Of a stretch of DNA of 64,000 nt, positions 11,591 to 22,215 are shown in pieces. The notes under the pieces are model-generated. The model did not search any database, had not been told where the DNA came from, and saw nothing but the letters and a program-made list of their open reading frames with translations. Position 1 is the first letter of the stretch. Each line of letters starts with the position of its first letter. A program made the position numbers and the translations under genes. Source of the DNA: Cucumis sativus (lineage: Eukaryota; Streptophyta; Magnoliopsida; Cucurbitales; Cucurbitaceae); NCBI RefSeq assembly GCF_000004075.3, contig NC_026657.2, forward strand, positions 28,056,408-28,120,407. Direction: 5' to 3'.

Positions 11591-11845
11591 TAGTTTCTAC
11601 AAGTGTTAGAGACCATAAAATGCACCAATTAGTTGAACCTGTGATAAAAACCATTATTGTCTAGTCTATTGTCAATAGTTTCTATCACTGATAGAAACCA
11701 TAAAATGCACCAATTAGTTCAACCTGTGATAAAAACCATTATTGTGTAGTCTATCGTCAATAGTTTATATGACTGATAGAAACCATAAAATGCTCCAACT
11801 AGTTCAACCTGTGATAAAAACCATTATTTTGTAGTCTATCGCCAA
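11591..11845. repeat. Three tandem copies of an 85-bp unit
   Basis: Copies start at 11591, 11676 and 11761. Each begins TAGTTT, carries ACCATAAAATGC and AACCTGTGATAAAAACC, and ends CTATTGTCAA or a close variant. Copy 2 contains an exact CTATCACTGATAG core and copy 3 a degenerate one. A partial fourth copy may follow. Confidence 0.9.
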
Positions 11846-12243
11846 TAATTCTACCTGTGATTCATGTCAAATACTAATCCCAATGCAAACAGAGACAAAG
11901 TAACTTGTAATCCAACATTTCTATCATTTAATATAGTAAGATCAAACTACATATGAATATGTAAAGGCATTGTAGAGTCTATCATTGACAAAGAACCATA
12001 ATTCCTAATGTACTACAATGTCAATGTGAACTATCACAAAAAACCACAAAATTAATGCACTAGCTACAATATCCATACTCATAATTGAGAGATTTTCAAA
12101 TCAAAACTAGGGGCAAAATCTCTTATTCTAGGAGACTATCTTGTTGCTTTTGGAGATTCTTTCTTCTTATCTTTTGGATTCTTTTAGTCTTTTTCTTTCT
12201 TTAGATCTTTCAGATTCTCCAACACTTTCTTTGACGGTTTAGG
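11846..12243. other. Spacer between MULE and DUF1985 remnants
   Basis: AT-rich DNA. The right part (12110-12243) reads on the minus strand as a lysine-rich text with several stops beyond the DUF1985 stop codon. It may be decayed 3' coding sequence of that gene. No Ulp1 peptidase motif is seen. Confidence 0.4.
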
Positions 12244-14283
12244 TTATCTCTTTGATCTAGCATTCTCAATGTTCTTCACTATTTCCATAGTTTTCGCTTT
12301 TGCCTTTTCTTGAACAATCTGAAAAAAAATAATTGAATTAGAGTTTATATATAGACACGTTGAGTCTATCATAAAACAACAATTGTGATTATTATAATAC
12401 CTTCACTTTCTTTGATATGTCATGCACCGTTTTTGACTTATTTTCACGATGATTATCATCATCTTCCTTAGTTTCGTCGTTATCTATAGTCTTTTGTAGA
12501 AATTAATATTAGTATTGCAATGAAAAAAATTACTGAAACGGTTAATATTCAATCAAAGAAAAACCAGTCTATCACTGATACAGATCTATCATTGATAGAC
12601 TTTTCACTCACAAACATACTCTAGTAATAGTCTTGGAAAAAATAAAAGTAAAAGAAGTAGAAGCTTTAATAGTGTTACCTCTTTGTTTTTTGCGCAAGAA
12701 GTTGCATAAGCAACTGCTTGATCAATGTTACTATCAATATCAGCATCTATCATTTCTAGACTCATTGATGGAGGATGATTCTTTTCCAAGGACTCTTCAG
12801 ATTGTTTTTCACTTTCACATTTGTGTGGAAGTCTTTGATTCACAACTTCTGTTAGGGAAAGTAACAAATGAACGATCTCCTCTTGTCCTTTTTTCAGGTG
12901 GTCTAAATCTTCTTTGTGTTGTTTTTTTAAATCTTCAATATCTTCATGTAAAGAAGATATTCTTTCTACAATATTTTTATCCTTTACAACATATGCTTCT
13001 TCAACCAATCTATCGTTTTCTAACTCCACAAAATATCGAAAGTACTCAGATGACATTTCTTCTTTAGATGCAACATTGGAGACCACAGATAGCTAGAAAA
13101 AATATTCAATCAGTATTAAATAAATAAAAAAAAACTTATGCACATATATTTGTAGATAGCAGTCTATCATTGATACGGATCTATCACTGATAGATCAATA
13201 TCAGTGATATTGGTGACAAAAAGAAAACAAATTAAAAACTTACATTTTTTTCCAGAAACACGTTGGCTTCAAGATCTTGCCAATCTACTTGTACACTGGA
13301 TTCCCAATTTAATATTCTGAGACAGCCTTTTCCTATTCTCGTCACATATTCGTTAGCAAGTTGAGGAAGTATTTTGTATGCCCAATAAGCAAGAACTATA
13401 GGGAAGCCTTGTAGAAAGGCACATGATTTAGATTCTAATTCTGAGTTTTTCGACTTCCTTTTGGATTTTACAGCATTTTGAATGAATTGCTTTGTCAAAC
13501 TATAGCACAACCTTCCCCAAGGATAACTCCTAAACTTCTCTTTATCATCCAACATTTTTACATGTTTCAAATCCAAAATATTGTGATTTTGTCTAGGAAT
13601 CAAAACATTGTATAGGAAGTAAAGATTGGCTAATTTTGCTAGTTCTTGTTCTTCACTACAGGTTTTACAGTGATAGTTAAAAGCAGTCTTCAATTCTTGT
13701 CAACTAATAGAAGTATTGTTTCTAAAAAAACAACTGTTTAACCATCAACTCATTTTCTTCTGTTGTATCCAAAACATCCTCAATAGGGTATTCACCACAA
13801 TTTAACTCTGTGATCAAACAAAAATCTTGCAAACCAAATCTCACAGTTTTACTTGAAAAGAATAGCATTGTTTTATGTTGAGACACATTGTCTTCTAATC
13901 AATTGTGCTAAAAGTTGTAAAGGTATTTTGGTCATTTTCATATTTAGTAAGTGTGCAAATGGACCTTCTTTAAACAAATCTAGACAACTAGGTGATAGGC
14001 TTTCAATAATATGGTTGATAGTTTGTAGGCTACAGTACACGGTGATTCTCAAGGTAGAGTTCCACATTTCTTTAGAAATAATTAGTTGTTTTCCTTGTTT
14101 AAAGCAAAATGATAGTTACAACTATGCAGTCTAACAATTTAGAGAGAAATATATATATATATAGTGGGATACCTTTTCTTTTTTAATCTTTTTTTTTTTT
14201 TTGCTTGATTCACCTTCATGTATTGATGCTCTTTTTATCCCTTTTTCATTAGGTTCATTTTCCATAGCTTTTTTCTTACCCAT
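12244..14283 (-). pseudogene. DUF1985 family gene, broken, multi-exon (MULE-associated type)
   Basis: Exon 1 (14283-14173) starts MGKKKAMENEPNEKG and is lysine-rich, perhaps nuclear. Exon 2 (about 14100-13700) and the piece 13693-13244 together form a DUF1985 domain: LRITVYCSLQTI, LLAQLIRRQCVST, FSSKTVRFGLQDFCLITEL, then RSYPWGRLCYSLT, GFPIVLAYWAYKILPQLA and LRILNWES. Exons 13092-12679, 12490-12401 and 12318-12244 join in frame by GT-AG. They encode a probable coiled coil (ISSLHEDIEDLKKQHKEDL) and a charged tail. The DUF1985 domain is disrupted by an in-frame TAA (about 13886), a frameshift and a TGA (about 13695-13730). Plant DUF1985 proteins often carry a C-terminal Ulp1 peptidase and are frequent MULE passengers; no peptidase is seen here. 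The function is unknown. Confidence 0.75.
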
Positions 14284-14319
14284 CTATTAAAATTACAATA
14301 AATACATCAACACAATGAA

Positions 14320-14930
14320 AACAGATTAGCATGCCAAAGAAACAAGTTCAGCATTCTCCAAATCCATTAATCACTGACAAGAACGTATCATTGATAGACC
14401 ATAAGCAACATCCCACACAAAATATGCATATTAGACTAAAGTATTTACTAAACATATTTAAGGTCTATCAATGATAGAACCTATCATTGATAGATTAAGA
14501 AACAACACTTAATCTAAAACATCCACCAACGCACCTTGCCACAAGCAAACCGAACATCCTCAAGGTCTATCATGTCTATCAATAATAGAAACATATCACT
14601 GATAAATCATGAGCAACAACATACAGAAAAATACACATCACTGAACTAACGCATCTACTAACGCCTCAATGCAAACAAACTAAACACCCATCAAGTCTAT
14701 CACTGATACGAACATATCACTGATAGACCATATCCTTAAGCAACAAAAAACAAACTGAAAAACAGATTAGCATGCCAAAGAAACAAATTTAGTATCCTCC
14801 AAATCCATTAATCACTGACAAAAACGTATCATTGATAGACCATAAGCAAATCTATCAATCACTGACAATAACATATCATTGATAGACTATAAGCAACATC
14901 TCACCCAAAATATGCACATTAAACTAAATT
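14320..14930. repeat. Direct duplication of about 120 bp
   Basis: A block beginning AACAGATTAGCATGCCAAAG occurs at about 14320 and again at about 14760. Both copies continue with CTCCAAATCCATTAATCACT and ATCATTGATAGACCATAAGC. Copy 2 has an extra internal repeat of the CACTGACAA..ATCATTGATAGAC phrase. Confidence 0.85.
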
Positions 14931-15008
14931 AAAGAAACCAAACAAACAAGCTCAATATCCCAACACATAAATGTATTTCAAATCTATTACAACAAAAAAA
15001 AAAGTACC

Positions 15009-15224
15009 TGAAGTGAAGCCAAATTTGAAGAAAAGAGAAGAAAGCCGAAGACGGAAGAAATACGAAGTGAAGTCGGAGAAAAGAGAAATGGAAGACAAAA
15101 GTTATACGAAGTGAAGCCGAAGAAAAGAGAAGAACACGAAAGACATAAGAAATACAAACCGAAGCCAAACTGAAGCCGAAGAAAAGAGACGAAAAGAGAA
15201 GAAAAGAGAAGAAAGGGGAAAACT
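15009..15224. repeat. Purine-rich imperfect tandem repeats (GAAGCCGAAGAAAAGAGAAG-like)
   Basis: About 215 bp of near-pure purine on the plus strand, with recurring GAAGTGAAGCCGAAG and GAAAAGAGAAG phrases. The minus-strand ORF across it is low complexity and is not called as a gene. Confidence 0.8.
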
Positions 15225-16212
15225 GGAATATACGTAGTGTATTTTGGGGGGCATTTTCATCTTTTATCTTATAATTTAATTAAAATCTGCCATATTTGCA
15301 ATTGTATTAAATGTTTGCTACCTCCTTAATTAATTTACAATCAATTGTTATATTCTGAGTCAGCCCAAAAAACAATTAGGGTGGAAATATGTAAAATAAT
15401 ATTCAAATGCATAAGAATACATCAGAATGAGTAATGCAAAAGTTTAATGAGGATAGTTGAATTAGTATTAAATATGTATAGTCAACCAAAAGTTTAATGC
15501 AATACTTCAAATATAAGTTTAATGCAATACTTCAAATATTATATTATAACAATAATCGTGAGATTATATGAATTCAAAATAATTTATAGGCTCTATGTTT
15601 TAGCAATATTTTAAATCCTTTGACTTTATTTTTAAAAATAATATACATTTTTGTTCATGACTAAAATTTGAGTTAGGTGAGAATATGCTTTATCTCACGA
15701 AGTTTTCTTCTTTCCTAATTTTTTAAAAAAGAAAATCTTGTAAGAAATATCAAAATAATATTGAAAGTAATGAGGCTGGAGTGTAAAACTTTCAATTTAA
15801 AGAAGATTGTTTGAACTCAAAAATTAACGAAAATTTTAGTATACAAAGACTATTAAATTCCCTTTTGATGGTGTATGTGAAAGTCCTTAAAATCTGAATT
15901 TAAAAAATATACAAAGTGATAATAAATAATCTGTAATAATCTTTATTTATTTATTTTTATTTCTAACCATTAGCATTCTCAGTATTTAAGAGGATGATGA
16001 AAAGTACTTCAAAGGTTAGTGACAAAAAAGATATTTATTGTTTTGGAAATAATAATAAATGAAACGATGGCGATGAATACGGAAAGAATTAATCACGTTG
16101 ACCCAAAAAAACACCCTCCCCAGTCCCCATCATTCCCTCTTCACCTCTACTTTCCTCAACTCTTAATCCTCAAAACACATCTTCAACCCACAAAACAAAG
16201 AAGCACACGGAA
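15225..16212. other. Spacer and DC1 gene promoter
   Basis: AT-rich DNA. A 25-bp unit (AAGTTTAATGCAATACTTC plus 6 bp) is repeated twice at 15490-15514 and 15515-15539. The last 200 bp form the leader of the DC1 gene. They contain a TTGACC core (16098-16103), the type bound by WRKY factors, and a possible TATTTAA TATA-like box near 15984. Confidence 0.55.
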
Positions 16213-16752
16213 ATGTTAAAGCAACATTTCAGCCACCCCCACCCACTGGCCGCTGCAACCCTGGTCGAAGACGACGGAACGCTCTGCTCCGCCTGCGAAT
16301 TCCCACTCTCCGGCGCCGCCTTCAAGTGCTCAAAGCCCAAATGCGAATTCCATCTCCACGACCTCTGTTTCGCCCTCCCACCGGAGATCCACCACCCCTC
16401 TCACCCAAAACACCCCCTCATCCTCGCCGGATCTCCGCCCTACGTCGGTGGTGAGTTCGCCTGTGATGGCTGTGGTGACGTGGGCTCCGGCTTCATCTAC
16501 CGGTGCCCACGATGCCAGTTTGATCTACACATCCACTGCGCCGCGTTGCCGGAGACGGTGGTAGGGAAAAACCACGACCATCCGCTCCGGCTTGGGTTCG
16601 AGTCAAAAGGAAAAGGATTTTGCTGCGGTGTTTGTGAGGAAGGTTTCGGAAATGGTGGTTGGGTTTATTACTGCGGGGTTTGTGATTTTGGGGTTCATGT
16701 TCACTGTTTTGTGGCTGATGATGAGGATGAAGATGAAGAAATAGTGGGGTGA
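16213..16752 (+). CDS. DC1 (cysteine/histidine-rich C1) domain protein
   Basis: Single-exon gene of 179 residues with three DC1 modules: about 5-52 (HFSHPHPL, CSAC, CSKPKCEFHLHDLC), 64-109 (HPKHPL, CDGC, YRCPRCQFDLHIHC) and 121-165 (HDHPL, CGVCEEGF, YYCGVCDFGVHVHC). An acidic tail follows (DDEDEDEE). Each module keeps the HXXHPL start and the Cys/His pattern that binds two zinc ions. DC1 proteins are a large plant family, mostly without a proven biochemical role. Several respond to pathogens, salt or abscisic acid, and some bind DNA or phospholipid. The coding part is far richer in GC than its surroundings, as is usual for real exons here. The ATG at 16213 is chosen because the first DC1 module starts four residues after it. 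The TTGACC box upstream would fit stress control (inference). Confidence 0.93.
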   Translation: MLKQHFSHPHPLAAATLVEDDGTLCSACEFPLSGAAFKCSKPKCEFHLHDLCFALPPEIHHPSHPKHPLILAGSPPYVGGEFACDGCGDVGSGFIYRCPRCQFDLHIHCAALPETVVGKNHDHPLRLGFESKGKGFCCGVCEEGFGNGGWVYYCGVCDFGVHVHCFVADDEDEDEEIVG

Positions 16753-17635
16753 TTTTGATGGAGATGAACATGAACATGAACATGAAGTTGGTTGGTGTTT
16801 TCTACTCATATTTTGTAATTGTATAGATGAATTTCAATGTTGTGGATTTTGGCCTATATATGTATTTTGATATGCGTTGGATCCTACGTTTTTTTCTTCT
16901 ATCACATGTTTCTTTTCTAATCAATTTAGTTCAATCAATTTACTCTTAAAGAAAAAGTGCATATTAGTTGAGATTAGCTAAAACTCCTGAAAGAAAACTA
17001 ACGCTGAGTGAGGAATTGTGTGAACTCCTCGAACGAACTCCTAACATACATTAGTTGATAGACTATAAATTAATGTTTTTTTTTAACTGTTAAACTTAAA
17101 TACTCTTTAGACCAAATAAAGATGCACGTGATAATACTTAAGAACACATGATATATATAATTCAAACACCTTACATATAGGCCAAAATATACACGACAAG
17201 AGTAAGTTTAAAGATATTTATAAAACTTTTTATTTATTTAGGATGTTTTAAAATAAAATTTTAGGATATTTAAACTTTTGAAATTTCATCAAATTTTTCT
17301 ACACAAATCATAGAGTTTAAGAATATTTATATATATATAAATTACCCTTTAATCAAGTTCTAAACAATAATATAGCTAAAAGAGGTTGATTTCAGAATAA
17401 ATTGGTTGTCAATGATTTAATACCTTTCTTTAAGGCTAGTTTCATATATTTTAAATTCTTACTTTGTTGGTGATAAATGGAAATATAGCATCTGTATCTT
17501 AAAATTTGAACGTCACAAGAATAAAACTATTCAATAAATATAGAAAGATAAATATCATCTTAAATTATCGATTGATTATATCCAAAAAATTAAATTAATG
17601 GATAGACACGAATTTAATTATATATCATCTAATAA
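16753..17635. other. 3' flank of DC1 gene and AT-rich spacer
   Basis: Holds the 3' UTR of the DC1 gene and AT-rich DNA. I see no other gene, RNA or delimited element. Confidence 0.5.
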
Positions 17636-18683
17636 CACTACCAGAAAACGAACATCGAGCGTCAAGAGAAATAGAAAAAACGTCATAAACACTACAAGAA
17701 AAGTGAGTCACGTCGGGATACAAGTCGAAAAAATTGTGTCAGGAAAGGAACTCCCGACGCACTGCGTAGGAAGTTCCTAGACATCTCCCGACGATGTCAA
17801 TATAGCGTCGGGAGATGTCTCAGAACTCCTGACGCACAACATTGTCATCATCTTCATTGAACCATCTATTTCATCATCTTCTTCAACTTCCTCCTCTTTT
17901 GTAGCTATTGTGTGCAAACGAGCATAAACATACAAGGATTCATGCAAAAATTTAAACCATGAAGACATATTAAGCCGTAAGTAAACAACAAGAAAAATAA
18001 AATCATACTTTATCTCCTAAACTCACCATTGTTGCCAATAACATAAACAACGACTACAACACATTCCAAACTTTTGTATATAACAAAAACAAGAATCAAG
18101 AAGAAATATTGTAAGAGTTAGAATAAAAAAAAACCATTCATAGAAAAGGAAATTAAGAACAAGTTCGATGATTATATTTAGGATTTTAAACTTTGAATTA
18201 CCTCCAACCAAGAGGTTGTGATAGAGACGAAGACCGAAGGAGGGGCGACGGGGCAGAGACGAAGATGAAGGGACAAAGACGAAGACGCCCTCCATTTCTA
18301 CCCATCCCTTTCCGCTTCTTCGCATATATATCTGTGAAGGGGAAGGGTTTTTAAAAAGGCTAACTCCTGACGCTTTATTCTCGACTCTCTACTTTAAGCG
18401 TCAAAATATATTCTACAATTTCCGACAGTTTATTTAAAACATCAGAATATATCCAAGAACTACCGATGCATTACTTAAAGCGTCGAGATATATCCAAGAA
18501 CTCCCAACACGTTGCTTTGTGCACCAGGAGTTCTTGGATATATTCCGATGCTTTAAATAAACCGGCGGAAATTCTTGCCTCTCCCAACATCTCAATTTAT
18601 GTGTCGGAAGAGACCCTAACTTCTGACACTATATCTTCTGACGGTGTATACCAACATTAGGAGATCTAGAATCTTTTGTAGTG
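17636..18683. mobile_element. Non-autonomous CACTA (En/Spm) element, 1,048 bp, TSD TAA
   Basis: The left end is CACTACCAGAAAA (17636) and the right end is the inverse of CACTACAAAAGATT (ends 18683). The flanking 3-bp duplication is TAA on both sides (17633-17635 and 18684-18686). Subterminal repeats built on CTCCCGACG, CGTCGGGA and AAGAACTCCC occur near both ends. A second CACTA-type terminus, CACTACAAGAAAAG, lies inside at 17690. No TNP2-like transposase is seen. The middle has a GC-richer patch (18200-18325) and purine-rich text, which could be captured host sequence. Confidence 0.88.
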
Positions 18684-19125
18684 TAACATTTTTGGTTTGA
18701 ATGAATGTAACTATGTAAGATATATATACTCAAACCTAATAACAATATTACACTTAACTCATACTCACATGGCTTTCATTAAAATACCAAATAAAAGCCT
18801 TATGTGACCTTCTCCTTCTAAAAGTTCTTATCACTTAATAAAATATTTTTATTTGTAATCTCCTTTAGTTATTGTGATATATATCAATAAGATTGTTAAT
18901 TTACATTCTCAATATTTAACATAAACGACAAAGTTGTTATCTTAAAGTGAAAGCTTTAAATATTTTAATAGTAAAGATAAAAAGACAATAATAATTTATT
19001 TATAAAAATATATTATTATTTAACAAGTAAAGATAAAAATAATGGATCCAACAACATACCATTTTTAAAAATGGTAGATCGAGTCTACATCTACATAAGT
19101 AATTAAAATCATGGATCGGGTTCAT

Positions 19126-19167
19126 GTTGGTCCACACTTTTGAGATGTTGGTCCACACTTTTGAGAT
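19126..19167. repeat. 21-bp tandem duplication
   Basis: GTTGGTCCACACTTTTGAGA plus T occurs twice without a mismatch (19126-19146 and 19147-19167). A related phrase, CTGGTCCACACATTTTTG, follows near 19259. Confidence 0.95.
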
Positions 19168-19745
19168 AAACATAGACCTAGTCTATGATTTTCACCCACA
19201 TGGTGTCACGTCTCATTTGTGTGTTTTCTTGTCAACATGTAGAGGAAAAAAGTGATGAACTGGTCCACACATTTTTGCAACTACTCGTTCAAAGAGTCCG
19301 CGACTTTGTGGTCCCCAAATGCCCCTCTCTCAAATATATTTTCACCCTTTTTTCTACCACCACCAAGTTTGGTTTTCTTGTTTCACAGAGCGCCAACCAT
19401 CTACCACCCACCATTGTTATCTGCTACTATCCACTATCGTCCTTGTCTACCCCATCAACAAACATTTTGCAGTTTATGTAGCTCATTGTAGAACGCATAC
19501 AAGAAGACAACCATGGTGTGGCATATGAATTATGTTACTTTATAATTAATTCTTTTTTACTTTATATGTATTTATTTAACAATTTGATTGCTCATTTTTC
19601 TATTATGTTTTTTTTTTTAATGTTTTATAAATATAAACAAATATATTAAAGAGGTATTTTAAAAATATAAAAAAAGCCGCAAAATATGTCCATATGTCCG
19701 CATCCCCACCATAGAAAATACCACAATGGATTTGACTATTCTTTT

Positions 19746-19990
19746 TTTCTCCATCGTTTAGATTTGACGCACGATCGTTTAGATTTTATAGTTTAAATTT
19801 AGGTAGTCAAAAGTCAACCATTTTTTTCAAGATTCTTTGGTACACATCGTTTAGATTTCGCTCACAATCATTTAAATTTGTCACATGATCATTTACATTT
19901 CGTTTCAATTTGGGTAGCTCAATAAATTTTTTTTCACGATCTTATATATTTTGTGCATAATCTTAAACAACCAAATAACCATTTTAAAAA
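19746..19990. repeat. Degenerate ATCGTTTAGATTT repeat
   Basis: Several spaced copies of ATCGTTTAGATTT and near variants (GATCGTTTAGATTTT, CATCGTTTAGATTTCG, AATCATTTAAATTTG, GATCATTTACATTTCG). The inverse motif AAACGATC recurs at 49161-49385, which makes this a shared family. Confidence 0.6.
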
Positions 19991-21821
19991 AAATATTTAA
20001 AAAAATTACACAGTGAGAGAAAAAGATGATAGGAAGAAAAGAAAAACAACCAAATAAGAGTTTGAAAAAGAATATAAAAAAATCGTAGTAGAGGAAGAAA
20101 GAAACCTTGATCTTTTTTTTTTAAAAAATGTCAGTTTCATGGACTTTTTAGTTTTGTTACAAGGGCCGCCGCAAATATTTTGTCTATTTGTTAGATTTAT
20201 GAAAATTTTCCATAGTAGACCACCTTTAAATTTAATTTAAATAAAAAAATCATTAATCATTAATTCCGAGTTTCACCTCATTTATTTACGGACCTAGTAA
20301 ACACATTCACAATTTTCTTATCTATTTTTGTCAATATTTGTAAGTTGACTCTAATTTAAACATTTATTTTTATCATCGTATTATTTTTTAAAAGAGAAAA
20401 ACATTCACAAGATGGTTTTTTTTTTTTTTTTTGTCATTCCTTAATTTTTCTTCAAAAGAAAAAAAGTAAAATTTATTAATTTGTTTAGAGAATAGAATTG
20501 CCTAAATATTTAATATTATGCAACTAGACCTCTTTTATGTCTACTTTTCCACTTTTTAATATCCTAAAAATTATAATAAATAAAAAAAAAGGAAATGGAA
20601 TATTAATTTAAATTAAACTTGTCAATTTATTGAGAACCACTAAAGGCCAACTAAACAAACCAAAAAAATCATAATATATATAACAAGTGGGGTTTAATGT
20701 TTATACACTAAAGCCTTCAAGACTTTATAAATAAAAATATTAATTTGAAAGTCAAGATATGGATTTTCTTGAAAAAAATATTTTTCCACAAATTTAATTC
20801 TGAACCTTATATTTTATTTAATACATATTCTTTCCTTTAATGCTCATTCCTATTAGCTAAATTTAAATAATTATGAAATAAAATTTCAAATTTAATTTTA
20901 AAGTGATGAAAATTATGAAACTTAAATAATTATAAACCTTTATTGTAGTAAATAAATTAATAAACATTTATATTAAACCGTATTTAATAAATAAAGTAGA
21001 GCTTACAAATATACTAATGAATAGGTTAAAATGCTTATAAATTATTTATAAGAAAAATATAAAAAAAAATAGTAAATTTGATAAAATATTTACCACCAAA
21101 ACTTTGAAATTATATCGCATTAATAGTTATCAATATGCTTCTATTAGTAGTATTGATAGACAGTAATAAAAACCCATAAATGACTATCATTGATATAATA
21201 AAAAAATTTGATTATATTTTAATTTATTTTATTATCTTTAAAATATCTCATATTCATATATTTGACTTTTTTTTTTTTGCTTCTTTTATATTTCATTTAA
21301 TTTTGTATGTGTCCATTTATCTGTTAGGTGGATATTGAATATATGAATATATATATACGATAAAACTGTGAACACATAAATGTATTATCTGGAATGTAAT
21401 TGGTTAAAATTTAAATAGTTTTATACTTTTTACTCTACAGACAATATATCTTGAGTGATTAAAATCATGGTTAAAATACTATTTTTTCATATATTTTGAA
21501 GTCAAATATTTTCAATTCTACAATTTTAATCATTATACTCCGAATATGTTAAATTTAGTCATAATTACTGCTTATAGTTAATAATTCAAAATTTTTCATT
21601 TTCTGTTAGCAATTTTTCCTATTTGATATAAAAAATTGACCAAGTAAGTGAATATGAAATCTACTAGGCAATAACGATAAAATTTCGTTTTAATAGGAGA
21701 AAAGAAGTTCTCTTGCAAGCAAAACAAATCGTGGAAGTTGATGTTGTGTAAGTCATAGCCACTTCAATACTTAAGTTAGATGGCTAGAAGACACTCAATA
21801 TATTTGATGTTGGATGAAAGA

Positions 21822-22215
21822 CTTATTTGTCCATTTACATTTCATCCTTATTTGTCCATTTACATTCTTCTCTGACTTATTTGTAGGTTTCAACCTTTTT
21901 CTTCTTCCTTACTACTGAAGATGTTAAGTGTTCCATATTGGAAAAACCTAGGAGACTCATATTCTATATAAGATAGATGGGCTACTACTCACATACTCAA
22001 TTAGTTTTGAGATAGAACCCCTTTCGACTTGATTGAATGTTCATGGATTTCTTTTGGGTTGAGATCAACCAACGTCCCAACGACGACATTCTTACTTAAC
22101 AATGGCTTTAAAAGTTTCATCTCTTTTTTGCTACGTTTAAGTTGGGCTCATCAACCCTAGGCCACTTATTGATGGACTTAGACTCAGCTCGATCGAGATC
22201 GACCAAGCCCATTTC
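21822..22215. repeat. Dispersed repeat, possibly a solo LTR, with a 25-bp tandem pair at its left
   Basis: Two 25-bp copies starting CTTATTTGTCCATTTACATT lie at 21822-21846 and 21847-21871. Further right, GTTCCATATTGGAAAAAC and TCTATATAAGATAGATGGG resemble the conserved region of many plant LTRs (a CACATTGG-like phrase, then a TATA box). The ends are not clear. It could equally be another repeat type. Confidence 0.3.

Larger units (their letters stand above)
10390..14890. repeat. Cluster of CTATCANTGATAG palindromes (tet-operator-like core)
   Basis: A 13-bp quasi-palindrome recurs throughout. Exact copies of CTATCAGTGATAG, CTATCATTGATAG or their reverse complements start at 10472, 10930, 10986, 11682, 12586, 13181, 14465 and 14481. 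Many more have one or two mismatches (for example near 10565, 10600, 10950, 12569, 13162, 14387, 14700, 14828, 14873). They lie in introns and spacers of both the MULE and the DUF1985 remnants, not in the coding islands. Isolated degenerate copies occur elsewhere (about 37850 and 42752). Confidence 0.9.

Noticed and set aside
10390-14890. CRISPR-like array of spaced repeats
   Set aside because: Spacing is irregular, copies are diverged, and this is a eukaryotic genome. The pattern is a dispersed palindrome repeat.
14929-15168. 79-codon minus ORF rich in Phe, Leu and Ser
   Set aside because: A read-out of the GAAG repeat block on the other strand, low complexity.
16019-16219. 66-codon plus-strand ORF just before the DC1 gene
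   Set aside because: It overlaps the DC1 leader, ends across the DC1 start and has no similarity. Treated as leader sequence.
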